Shown here one piece after another: positions 37,027 to 44,698 of a DNA stretch of 57,569 bases. This stretch comes from Actinomycetes bacterium (lineage in GTDB: Bacteria; Actinomycetota; Actinomycetes; Actinomycetales; Dermatophilaceae). The notes under the pieces were generated by a model, which saw only the letters and a program-made list of their open reading frames with translations, searched no databases and was not told the DNA's origin. The number at the start of each line of letters is the position of its first letter. The stretch's first letter is position 1. Location: positions 1 to 57,569 of the forward strand of contig JAKPEG010000102.1 of NCBI GenBank assembly GCA_029552065.1, given 5' to 3'. A program made the translations under genes and the position numbers.

Positions 37027-37986
37027 GTGACCGTGCCGCCGTTCGTCCTCGTGAGCGGGCCCGAGGAGCTGCTCGCCGAGCGAGCGCGATCCTCGGTGCT
37101 CGCGCAGTTGCGTGCGCTCGACCCCGAGCTCGAGACGATCACGGTGCGGGGGGCGGCATACGAGCCGGGCGAATTGGGCCTGCACGCGAGCCCGTCCCTC
37201 TTCGGCGGTGCGAAGGCGCTGGTCGTCGAGGATGCCGACGAGGGTTCCGACGAGCTCTATGCCGAGGTGCTCGCGCTCGTCGCCTCCCCGGCGCAGGACG
37301 TCACCCTCGTCGTCGTCCACAAGGGGGGCCAGCGGGGCAAGCGGATGCTCGAGGCCCTCCGGTCGGCCGGCGCGCGCGTGATCGAGTGCCCGGCGATCAA
37401 GAGCGACCGCGACAAGGGTGACTTCGTCGCCCACGAGTTCCGCCGGGCGGGGCGCCGGGCGACACCCGAGGCGGTGGGGGCGCTCGTCGAGGCGATCGGC
37501 AAGGACCTGCGCGAGCTCGCCGCGGCCTGCGCCCAGCTCGTCGCGGACACCGAGGGGACCATCGACGACCGGGTCGTCGAGCTCTACCACGGGGGCAAGG
37601 TCGAGGCGACCGGCTTCCGGGTCGCCGACGCGACCATCGCCGGCCAGCCGGGGGAGGCGCTGCGGCTGCTGCGCCACGCGATCGCTACCGGGGTCGACCC
37701 GGTGCCCATCGTCGCCGTGCTCGCTTCCCAGCTGCGCACGCTCGTGCGGGTCGGCTCCGCCGGACGGGGGTCCTCGCCCGCGGTAGCCAAGGCTCTCGGG
37801 CTGGCCCCATGGCAGGTCGACAAGGCTCGTCGCTCGCTCGGCCATTGGGACGGGCCGGGGCTCGGTGTCGCCATCCAGGCGGTCGCGGCGGCCGACGTCG
37901 AGGTCAAGGGTGGCGGCCGCGACCCGGTCTATGCCGTCGAACGGGCCATCCTCGCCATCGCCGACGCCCGTGCCCAGCGCCGCTGA
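37027..37986 (+). CDS. holA: DNA polymerase III subunit delta
   Basis: Opens the sliding clamp within the loader complex. 319 residues from GTG 37027: VLVSGPEELLAERA at the N-terminus, SLFGGAKALVVED near residue 55, CPAIKSDRDKGDFVAHEFRRAG near 120, and the C-terminal helical collar. Position right before rpsT and lepA is the conserved place. ComEA/ComEC genes, which usually precede holA in actinobacteria, are replaced here by an aminotransferase and dinG. Confidence 0.95.
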   Translation: MTVPPFVLVSGPEELLAERARSSVLAQLRALDPELETITVRGAAYEPGELGLHASPSLFGGAKALVVEDADEGSDELYAEVLALVASPAQDVTLVVVHKGGQRGKRMLEALRSAGARVIECPAIKSDRDKGDFVAHEFRRAGRRATPEAVGALVEAIGKDLRELAAACAQLVADTEGTIDDRVVELYHGGKVEATGFRVADATIAGQPGEALRLLRHAIATGVDPVPIVAVLASQLRTLVRVGSAGRGSSPAVAKALGLAPWQVDKARRSLGHWDGPGLGVAIQAVAAADVEVKGGGRDPVYAVERAILAIADARAQRR

Positions 37987-38039
37987 GCCTGCTCGGCGGA
38001 GCCCGGGCCGGCATTGCGGCGACGCGACCGACCCGCGGT

Positions 38040-38159
38040 TTGGGCGGCATACCCGCTCGCTGGTAGATTGATCCTTCGCGTGCGCGCCTGGTCGTGCGCG
38101 CACGAGCATCACCCAGCGCGGCTCAACCACGGGTGCCCCACGCCCGGTCCCGAGCCGCG
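38040..38159 (+). promoter_or_regulatory. Promoter and structured leader of rpsT
   Basis: TTGGGC (38040) and TAGATT (38063), 17 bases apart, form a plausible -35/-10 pair. The leader then holds two hairpins: CGTGCGCGC/GCGCGCACG (38079-38104, 9 bp) and CGCGGCTC/GAGCCGCG (38117-38159, with CGGG/CCCG inside). Leader-mediated autoregulation by S20 is known in enterobacteria; here it is only a possibility. Confidence 0.5.
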
Positions 38160-38207
38160 TCTGCCGCCCTCTACGGCATACCCGACCGACCGAAAGACAG
38201 ATCACCA

Positions 38208-38468
38208 GTGGCGAACATCAAGTCCCAGCTCAAGCGGATCAAGACCAACCGCGCTCGCACCGAGCGCAACAAGGCCGTGAAGAGCGAACTGCGCACGTGG
38301 GTCCGCAAGTTCCGCGAGGCCGCTGCCTCCGGCGACGCGGACAAGGCGCAGGAAGCCCTGCGCGCGGCGAGCGCCAAGCTCGACAAGGCCGTGAGCAAGG
38401 GCGTCATCCACGCCAACCAGGCCGCCAACAAGAAGTCGGCCATGGCGAAGAAGGCCGCCTCGCTCTGA
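38208..38468 (+). CDS. rpsT: 30S ribosomal protein S20
   Basis: Binds 16S rRNA early in small-subunit assembly. 86 residues from GTG 38208: [20 protein letters not shown] at the start, ending KKAASL, highly basic and helical. The ribosome site is weak, which is common for rpsT with a structured leader. A compact terminator follows. Confidence 0.97.
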   Translation: MANIKSQLKRIKTNRARTERNKAVKSELRTWVRKFREAAASGDADKAQEALRAASAKLDKAVSKGVIHANQAANKKSAMAKKAASL

Positions 38469-38489
38469 GGCGACCGGCAGTCGCTGCGC

Positions 38490-38545
38490 ACGGCATACGC
38501 AAGGGGCCGGCTCCCGCTGGGGAGTCCGGCCCTTTCGTATGCCGT
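38490..38545. terminator. Terminator hairpin whose base is an inverted octamer pair
   Basis: The inner part is AAGGGGCCGG/CCGGCCCTTT with CTCCC/GGGAG inside. Just outside it, ACGGCATACG (38490-38499) and CGTATGCCGT (38536-38545) are perfect 10-base complements, each holding a copy of the genome octamer. It would stop rpsT and the oppositely oriented SDR-PemK gene. Confidence 0.85.
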
Positions 38546-38622
38546 CGGGTCCGGCCGAGGAGCGAGGCCGGCCGGGGCCGTCCTTGAGGGCCTGTGAGCG
38601 TTGGGCGAATCTGACGCGCAAC

Positions 38623-39906
38623 TCACTCCAGGGACGTGCCCTCTGTCACGCGCCCGCGGATCGCGGCGGCGACCTGCGCGAAGGTATGCCGGCCGAGCAC
38701 CGCTCCCTCGCGTCGCACCGCCGTCGGGTCGACCCGGACGATCCGGTCGACCCGGGCCTCGCTCGGGCGCCCTGCGGTGTCCCAGCCACCGGATCCGACG
38801 TCGACCCATTCTCGGCCCGCGGTGTGCTCCTGGGCGGCGTCGCGGTCGTGGTCCTTGGAGGTGAGCGGCACAGCCAACAGCCACGGACCGTCGCGCCCGA
38901 CGAGCAGCACCGGCCGGTCCTTGCCGCGGGTGTGGTCCTCCTCGAAAGGCACCCAGGTCCAGACGATCTCGCCCGGATCGGGACGCCCGTCCGGCCGCGG
39001 GGCATAGTCGAGCGACGGCATACCGAGGAAGTCGCCCGGGTAGGCGCTGCGAGGGCCGCTGGCTTGCTGCTCCTGGTGGGTACGTGAGGTCGCGCCGGGA
39101 TGACGGTCCTGCCGCCGCGCGCCCGGGGCCGCGCCGGGCAGCGGAGCTGCAGGCTCCTGCGCCCGCGTCCGGCGGGCGCAGAAGTCGGCGAAATCCGGGG
39201 TGCCCACGGCCGCCTCACCAGGGGCGAGGTGTCCCCCCGCGGCATAGGCGGCGAAGATCCGTCCGGGCAGCCGGGTCTGCACGATGCGGCGACCCGGCCG
39301 ACCGGTGGCGGCGAGGAAGTCGTGGGCGAGGTCGAGGAGGCGTTGCACCCGGGGGCCGCCGAGGTCGGCGACTCGCCCGGCAGGCGGCTCGGCCGCCAGC
39401 TGCACCAGCCGAGCCGCGACGACCGAGGTGTCGACCGGTTGGATCGGGATGTCCGGGACGAACAACCACGGGGAGCGACGTTGGGCCGCGAAGATCTGCC
39501 AGACGAGGTCGTGGAACTGCGTCGCCCGCAGGACCGTCCACGGGAGCCCGGCAGACTGAAGTTGACGCTCGCATTCGAGTTTGGCCCGGTAGTAGGGCAG
39601 CGGCACGGCGTCCACTCCGACGATCGACAGGTAGATCAGGTGCCGGACCCCGGCAGCTGAGGCTGCCGACGTGAGGTTGGCCATGGCGCGGATGTCGCGG
39701 GCATTGCCGGTGGTGGCCAGGTGCACGACGGTGTGGACTCCACGCAGTGCGGCCGGTAGTCCTGCGCGAGCCACGAGATCGCCCGTGACGATCCCCGAGC
39801 CGGATCTTCGGTGGCTGAGCACCCGCACGTCGGCCCCCGTGTCACGCAGCTCCGGTACCACCACCCGGCCGAGCGTCCCGGTACCGCCGGTCACGAGGAT
39901 GCTCAC
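38623..39906 (-). CDS. NAD(P)-binding SDR domain fused to PemK/MazF-like toxin domain
   Basis: 427 residues from GTG 39906. Residues 1-260 form an atypical short-chain dehydrogenase (NmrA-like): GGTGTLGRVVVPEL at the N-terminus (nucleotide loop), VRHLIYLSIVG near 92, YYRAKLECE near 109, and a normal SDR C-terminal end (TPDFADFCARR). After a Pro/Arg/Gln linker, residues about 320-427 match the actinobacterial PemK/MazF-type family: PDPGEIVWTWVPFEEDHTRG, DRPVLLVGRDG, LTSKDHDRD, RVDRIVRVDP. The two are normally separate genes. No stop or ribosome site separates them, so this is a fusion unless an internal start also exists. No antitoxin gene is adjacent. Confidence 0.85.
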   Translation of the reverse strand: MSILVTGGTGTLGRVVVPELRDTGADVRVLSHRRSGSGIVTGDLVARAGLPAALRGVHTVVHLATTGNARDIRAMANLTSAASAAGVRHLIYLSIVGVDAVPLPYYRAKLECERQLQSAGLPWTVLRATQFHDLVWQIFAAQRRSPWLFVPDIPIQPVDTSVVAARLVQLAAEPPAGRVADLGGPRVQRLLDLAHDFLAATGRPGRRIVQTRLPGRIFAAYAAGGHLAPGEAAVGTPDFADFCARRTRAQEPAAPLPGAAPGARRQDRHPGATSRTHQEQQASGPRSAYPGDFLGMPSLDYAPRPDGRPDPGEIVWTWVPFEEDHTRGKDRPVLLVGRDGPWLLAVPLTSKDHDRDAAQEHTAGREWVDVGSGGWDTAGRPSEARVDRIVRVDPTAVRREGAVLGRHTFAQVAAAIRGRVTEGTSLE

Positions 39907-40034
39907 CTCGTCACCCTAGCCGGGATGCGCGATCCGCCGGCTCTCGGCGTTGCAGCGTCGTCGCGCCCGCGTCACACCGGGGTCATGGTCGGCAGGCCGC
40001 CGGCGCGACCGACACCACCAGCTCTGGGGAGAAC

Positions 40035-40214
40035 ATGATGAAGCGACAGGTAGCCCGCCTCGGTGCCATCGGAGTCCTCGCCGCCGCCGCCATGCTGGGG
40101 GCCAGCCCCAACGCCCACGCCTCCGACTGCTCGGTCTGGAAGAGCGGGTCGAACACGTGGAGCGCCAAATGCTCGAGCCTGCCCGGCGTCACACCGGGGC
40201 CGCTCTGGGCTTGA
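40035..40214 (+). CDS. Very small secreted peptide with two cysteines
   Basis: 59 residues from ATG 40035 (a second ATG follows at 40038), behind GGGGAGA. It begins [20 protein letters not shown] and continues LGASPNAHA, a clear signal peptide, leaving about 30 residues: [20 protein letters not shown] then [10 protein letters not shown]. The two Cys could form a disulfide. Tryptophan- and serine-rich, no known family. It lies between the SDR-PemK gene (divergent) and lepA. Signal peptide and ribosome site make it likely real; function unknown. Confidence 0.65.
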   Translation: MMKRQVARLGAIGVLAAAAMLGASPNAHASDCSVWKSGSNTWSAKCSSLPGVTPGPLWA

Positions 40215-40314
40215 CACTCGCGGTCGGAGTGCGCGGCATACCGCGTGGTTCGTGGGAGACTGGGGCGCTCACCCGCCCGACGTCTCAGCGAGGTCCTGCA
40301 CCGCCGTGTCCCCG

Positions 40315-42156
40315 ATGGCCCGCACCGCGCTGCCTCCGCACGCAACCCCGCCGGAGCGGATCCGGAATTTCTGCATCATCGCCCACATCGACCACGGCAA
40401 GTCGACGCTGGCCGACCGGATGCTCCAGCTCACCGGCATCGTCGACAGCCGGGCCATGCGGGCCCAGTACCTCGACCGGATGGACATCGAGCGCGAGCGC
40501 GGCATCACCATCAAGAGCCAGGCGGTGCGGATGCCGTGGGAGTCCGCCGGGGTCACCTACGCCATCAACATGATCGACACGCCGGGACACGTCGACTTCA
40601 CCTACGAGGTGAGCCGGTCGCTCGCCGCCTGCGAGGGAGCCGTGCTTCTCGTCGACGCGGCTCAGGGGATCGAGGCGCAGACCCTCGCCAATCTCTACCT
40701 CGCCATGGAGAACGACCTGGCGATCATCCCCGTCCTCAACAAGATCGACCTGCCGGCCGCACAGCCGGAGAAGTATGCCGCCGAGCTCGCCGGGCTCATC
40801 GGCTGCGAGCCGGAGGACTGCCTGCGGGTGTCGGGAAAGACCGGCGCCGGTGTCGAGGCGCTGCTCGACGAGATCGTCCGTCAGGTGCCGCAGCCGGTGG
40901 GCGACCCGGCCGCGCCCGCACGGGCGATGATCTTCGACTCGGTCTACGACACCTACCGCGGGGTCGTCACCTATGTGCGGGTCGTCGACGGCGACCTCAA
41001 CCCCCGTGAGCGCATCCTCATGATGTCGACGAAGGCCACCCACGAGTTGCTCGAGATCGGGGTCTCCTCGCCGGAGCCGGAGCCCTCCAAGGGGCTGGGC
41101 GTGGGTGAGGTCGGCTACCTCATCACCGGCGTGAAGGACGTGCGCCAGAGCCGGGTCGGCGACACGGTGACGAATGCGTCCAAGCCGGCAGCCGCGTCGC
41201 TCGGCGGCTACCGCGACCCCAAGCCGATGGTCTTCTCCGGGCTCTACCCGATCGACGGGTCAGACTACCCCGACTTGCGCGACGCATTGGACAAGCTCAA
41301 ACTCAACGACGCGGCCCTCGTCTACGAGCCGGAGACCTCGGCGGCGCTCGGCTTCGGCTTCCGGTGCGGCTTCCTCGGGCTGCTCCACCTGGAGATCGTG
41401 CGCGAGCGACTCGAGCGCGAGTTCGGGCTCGACCTCATCTCGACCCAACCGAACGTCGTCTACGAGGTCACCCTCGAGGACCGACGGGTGCTCACCGTGA
41501 CCAACCCGAGCGAGTACCCGGACGGGAAGATCGCCGAGGTTCGCGAGCCGGTCGTGCGCGCGACGATCCTCGCGCCGAGCGAGTTCATCGGCGCGATCAT
41601 GGAGCTCTGCCAGAGCAAGCGGGGGTCGTTGCGGGGGATGGACTACCTGTCCGAGGACCGCGTCGAGATGCGCTACACGCTCCCGCTCGCCGAGATCGTC
41701 TTCGACTTCTTCGACCAGCTGAAGTCGCGTACCCGCGGCTATGCCTCGCTCGACTACGAGGCCGACGGCGACCAGGCGGCCGACCTCGTCAAGGTCGACA
41801 TCCTGCTGCAGGGCGAGCAGGTCGACGCCTTCTCGGCCATCGTCCACAAGGACCGGGCCTACTCCTACGGCGTCGAGATGGCCGGCAAGTTGCGCAAGCT
41901 CATCCCTCGCCAACAGTTCGAGGTGCCCATCCAGGCGGCCATCGGCTCGCGGATCATCGCCCGGGAGACCATCCGTGCCATTCGCAAGGACGTGCTCGCC
42001 AAGTGTTACGGCGGTGACATCACCCGCAAGCGCAAGCTGCTCGAGAAGCAGAAGGAGGGCAAGAAGCGAATGAAGATGGTCGGCCGCGTCGAAGTCCCCC
42101 AGGAGGCCTTCATCGCCGCGCTGTCCAGCGAGCCCGTGGACCCCAAGAAGAAATAG
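40315..42156 (+). CDS. lepA: Elongation factor 4 (LepA)
   Basis: A ribosomal back-translocation/biogenesis GTPase. 613 residues. G1 AHIDHGKST near residue 23, [11 protein letters not shown]3 DTPGHVDF, G4 NKIDLP. The C-terminal LepA-specific domain includes [15 protein letters not shown] 40315 is used; GTG 40306 in frame is possible and neither has a strong ribosome site. Confidence 0.97.
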   Translation: MARTALPPHATPPERIRNFCIIAHIDHGKSTLADRMLQLTGIVDSRAMRAQYLDRMDIERERGITIKSQAVRMPWESAGVTYAINMIDTPGHVDFTYEVSRSLAACEGAVLLVDAAQGIEAQTLANLYLAMENDLAIIPVLNKIDLPAAQPEKYAAELAGLIGCEPEDCLRVSGKTGAGVEALLDEIVRQVPQPVGDPAAPARAMIFDSVYDTYRGVVTYVRVVDGDLNPRERILMMSTKATHELLEIGVSSPEPEPSKGLGVGEVGYLITGVKDVRQSRVGDTVTNASKPAAASLGGYRDPKPMVFSGLYPIDGSDYPDLRDALDKLKLNDAALVYEPETSAALGFGFRCGFLGLLHLEIVRERLEREFGLDLISTQPNVVYEVTLEDRRVLTVTNPSEYPDGKIAEVREPVVRATILAPSEFIGAIMELCQSKRGSLRGMDYLSEDRVEMRYTLPLAEIVFDFFDQLKSRTRGYASLDYEADGDQAADLVKVDILLQGEQVDAFSAIVHKDRAYSYGVEMAGKLRKLIPRQQFEVPIQAAIGSRIIARETIRAIRKDVLAKCYGGDITRKRKLLEKQKEGKKRMKMVGRVEVPQEAFIAALSSEPVDPKKK

Positions 42157-42238
42157 CCCGCCGACCGTTTCGGTCGCCTCGAACCACACCCGCCTCGCGC
42201 TGTGTCGCCGTCTCACGCGCCTCGCCGTCCCACTCACG

Positions 42239-42276
42239 CCCCTGACAGGCATCCACACCCCTGACAGGCATCCACA
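42239..42276 (+). repeat. Tandem 19-base direct repeat
   Basis: Two exact copies of CCCCTGACAGGCATCCACA, followed by another CCCC, in the gap after lepA. Each copy ends in ATCCACA, the 3' part of a DnaA box. Confidence 0.85.
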
Positions 42277-42351
42277 CCCCAGCTGCGCGTGAGTCACCCG
42301 CGTCACACGAGCCTCAGGCGTCACCGCGATCGCCCGACACAAGGGGTCCGT

Positions 42352-42398
42352 AGAACGTGAGGGTGTGCACCGCCAGGTGGTGCACACTCTCACGTTCT
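42352..42398. repeat. 20-bp hairpin in the lepA/XRE gap
   Basis: AGAACGTGAGGGTGTGCACC (42352-42371) pairs with GGTGCACACTCTCACGTTCT (42379-42398) across a 7-base loop; one pair is G-T. It lies 196 bases after the lepA stop and 90 bases before the XRE start. A terminator for lepA or an operator of the XRE regulator are both possible. The remainder of the 331-base gap holds the tandem repeat and the DnaA box. Confidence 0.8.
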
Positions 42399-42423
42399 CG
42401 CACCCCCTGATCGCACTGGCCGG

Positions 42424-42432
42424 TTATCCACA
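42424..42432 (+). promoter_or_regulatory. Perfect DnaA box
   Basis: TTATCCACA, the high-affinity DnaA 9-mer. Two ATCCACA cores lie about 150-175 bases upstream in the tandem repeat. There is no dnaA/dnaN nearby, so this is not oriC. Confidence 0.55.
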
Positions 42433-42487
42433 GATCCCCCGGGCGGCCGTCGGGATCGCGGCGAGGGGAGTGACAATCGGTCGCACG

Positions 42488-43279
42488 ATGACCCACCATC
42501 CCCAGCGCCCTTCCTCTCACCAGGGTGTCGAGCCCCGCACGTCGACCGGGCATGGCGGTGCGCCGGACGCGGGTGTGCCGGACGTGGGTGTGCCGGACGT
42601 GGGTGTGCCGTGGGCCGAGGCACCCAGCTTCGACGTCGTGGGGCACCTGCGTCGGTTGCGCCGAGTGCTCGACCTCAGTCAGCGGGAGCTGGCGGCGCGA
42701 CTGGGCATCTCCCGCGGAAGGGTCGGGGACGCCGAGTCCGGCCGCGGCGAAGGGCTGGCACTGGCGGTCGAGGCGCTCGGCCTGGCGGGCTGGCGCCTCG
42801 TGGTCGTCGACGAGGAGGGTTCGGTGGTGGCGCCGATGGCGGACGACGGCCTTCGTTCGGCGACGGGCAACCGGTATGCCGCCCACCTGGACGTCGACGT
42901 GCTGCCCGGCCGGACCTGGCCGATCCACTGGGGTGCCGCCCCCCGCAGCGGACAGGAGCCTCCCGTGCTCGTGAGCTGGCAGCGGGCGAGGCGAGACGAG
43001 CAGCGGGCACGTGACGGCATACCGGCTGATCATCCCGGTCGCGCACAGGTGCAGGCGGCCGAAGCCGAGACGCGGCGACGGCGCCGCACGCGTCGTGTGC
43101 CCGGGCCGCCTCGGGTCGCGTGGACGACGCGGCCGGAGGACGACGAACGGTTCGCCCATCTGGTGTGTCCGCACGGGGTGGAGACCGCGGCCGACGGATG
43201 GTACGAGGACTACCCGTGCGCATGCGAGCTGGCGGACGAGCGGCCGGACTTCGACCCGTGGTCTGACGAACGGGAGTGA
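42488..43279 (+). CDS. XRE-family helix-turn-helix protein
   Basis: 263 residues from ATG 42488. The N-terminal 45 residues include a GVPDVGVPDVGVP repeat. The helix-turn-helix (residues about 52-105) reads LRRLRRVLDLSQRELAARLG, then SRGRVGDAESGRG. The rest has no family I know. A C-terminal part with CPHGVETAADGWYEDYPCACE has three Cys and one His that could bind metal. It follows a 20-bp hairpin that might be its own operator. The target is unknown. Confidence 0.82.
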   Translation: MTHHPQRPSSHQGVEPRTSTGHGGAPDAGVPDVGVPDVGVPWAEAPSFDVVGHLRRLRRVLDLSQRELAARLGISRGRVGDAESGRGEGLALAVEALGLAGWRLVVVDEEGSVVAPMADDGLRSATGNRYAAHLDVDVLPGRTWPIHWGAAPRSGQEPPVLVSWQRARRDEQRARDGIPADHPGRAQVQAAEAETRRRRRTRRVPGPPRVAWTTRPEDDERFAHLVCPHGVETAADGWYEDYPCACELADERPDFDPWSDERE

Positions 43280-43310
43280 TGATCGGGAGGAGTGGCGGGC
43301 CGGAAAGGGC

Positions 43311-44141
43311 TCAACCCTCCCGCAGCTTGGCGCGCAACAGCACGGTGTCCTCGTCCTGCCAGCCGTGTTCGTGCAACCACCCGAGCGCGCCGCCGTGGTC
43401 GCGGTCGAGGGTGTCCAGCAGGCGCCCCATGGTCTCGGCGCGGGGTGACTGCTCGGCCTTGGTCTTGCCGCGGAGGTTCTCCGCGTATGCCGGTCGGCGG
43501 GCCAGCCGCTCGAGGATGCGGTCGATGCGATCGGCGGTCGCGGCATAGTCGGCCATCACCGCCTCGCGCTGCGCCCCGGCGACGACGAGGGCCAACCCGG
43601 TGATCGTGCCGGTGCGGTCCTTGCCGGCGGCGCAGTGGACGAGGGCGGCCCCCCGCGCATGGGCGATCGCCCGAACCGCGGCGACGACCGAATCGGGCCG
43701 TTCCTGGAGATAGCCCAGGTAGTGCCGGCTCCAGAAGGCGTCGTGTCCGGTGCCGGTCGGGACGATCCGGGGACGATCGGTCGGCTGCTGCCGCAGGCGC
43801 CGGGCCTGGACCACCCAGGGCAGCTCGTGTTCCTCGGCGGGCAGGCCACCCTCGGCGGCGTCGTCCGCATAGAGAGTGAGCTCGTGGACCTGGACCCCGG
43901 ATCGACCGAGGACGGGGCTGGCTCCTTCGCGCGCGCGCTCGACGTGGCTACGCAGGTCGATGACGTCGGTGACGCCCAGTTCGCCGGTGAGCCGATCGAG
44001 GGAGTCCGGGGTGAGTTCCTGGAGGTTGTCCGAACGCAGCAGCCGACCGGCGACGATGACGCCACCGTCGACGGTCGGCATCCCGCCGACGTCGCGCAGG
44101 TTGACGAGGCCGTCGAGGTCGATCCAGCGAATGTCATACAC
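43311..44141 (-). CDS. Tyrosine/serine protein phosphatase (Y_phosphatase3 type)
   Basis: 276 residues from GTG 44141 (a longer start at 44165 is possible; the N-terminal YDIRWIDLDGLVNLRDVGG looks like the true beginning of the family). The phosphatase loop HCAAGKDRTG near residue 180 is complete (C-x5-R). The GRLLRSDNL segment is typical of bacterial tyrosine phosphatases that also act on phosphoinositides. The substrate is unknown. It is transcribed away from the structured gap upstream of hemW. Confidence 0.9.
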   Translation of the reverse strand: MYDIRWIDLDGLVNLRDVGGMPTVDGGVIVAGRLLRSDNLQELTPDSLDRLTGELGVTDVIDLRSHVERAREGASPVLGRSGVQVHELTLYADDAAEGGLPAEEHELPWVVQARRLRQQPTDRPRIVPTGTGHDAFWSRHYLGYLQERPDSVVAAVRAIAHARGAALVHCAAGKDRTGTITGLALVVAGAQREAVMADYAATADRIDRILERLARRPAYAENLRGKTKAEQSPRAETMGRLLDTLDRDHGGALGWLHEHGWQDEDTVLLRAKLREG

Positions 44142-44239
44142 GCCTGCGACCCTACGCCGACTCACGGCGGGCGGTTCACGAGCCGCTGGTGACCGTCTGC
44201 GCCACGCCGGTACCGGTGTGCGATCAGGTCACAGACGGG

Positions 44240-44278
44240 CGAAGGGCCCCGGTGAGTATGAGTCTCCGGGGCCCTTCG
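44240..44278. terminator. 13-bp perfect hairpin in the phosphatase/hemW gap
   Basis: CGAAGGGCCCCGG (44240-44252) pairs with CCGGGGCCCTTCG (44266-44278) across a 13-base loop. No gene ends here on either strand, so it may terminate an unrecognised transcript. Confidence 0.7.
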
Positions 44279-44526
44279 GCGAGCAGCCGGAGCCGCCCGC
44301 GCGTCCGCGGCCCGAAGGCCTCGGACTGCCACAGGCGCGAGGCCTGGGCGTGGCCGGACCGAAGTCCGAGCCGTTCGCGATCAGCCCCGAATCCGCTTCC
44401 CCCGAAAGGGAATTGGCCGTTGGTGGGCCTTTCGCTGGCTGCCGGCGAGCCGGCTGCGTAGGACATTTGTAGTCCGCGCATCGCCCCCGCGCAAGGCCCT
44501 GTGGAGACCATTTCCCGCGGCTCGTT
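44279..44526. other. Candidate structured non-coding RNA region
   Basis: 248 bases between two strong hairpins with dense internal pairing: GGCCTCG/CGAGGCC (44317-44344), CGGAC-CGAA-GTCCG (44355-44368, a tetraloop), GCCGGC/GCCGGC near 44450, and GGAC-N7-GTCC at 44461-44475. No ORF here has a domain. It does not match tmRNA, RNase P RNA, SRP RNA or 6C RNA as I remember them. The strand is unknown. Confidence 0.4.
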
Positions 44527-44565
44527 CCGGCGGACGGCGTGTCGCGTCGACACGCCGTCCGCCGG
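44527..44565. terminator. 18-bp perfect hairpin before hemW
   Basis: CCGGCGGACGGCGTGTCG (44527-44544) and CGACACGCCGTCCGCCGG (44548-44565) are perfect complements with a 3-base loop. No annotated gene ends here. Confidence 0.8.
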
Positions 44566-44698
44566 CCCGGCCCATCCCGACGGACAAGACGCCGGGCTCA
44601 CCAGACGGACGGTTCGAGGCGGCCCGAACGGCTCCGCGCGGCCGTCCACCGGCCGGGGTCGTCGGCCCGTGTCCTCGTCTGCTGGCAGGATCCTCGGT

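Noticed and set aside
42239-42276. CRISPR array
   Set aside because: Two tandem copies without spacers and no cas genes.
42424-42432. Origin of replication
   Set aside because: A single perfect DnaA box without dnaA, dnaN or an AT-rich region.
44461-44475. BlaI/MecI-like operator (on the minus strand GGACTACAAATGTCC)
   Set aside because: Only one half resembles the known box and no beta-lactamase or blaI gene is nearby.
44224-44649. 141-codon minus-strand frame in the hairpin-rich gap
   Set aside because: It crosses both perfect hairpins and shows no domain or ribosome site.
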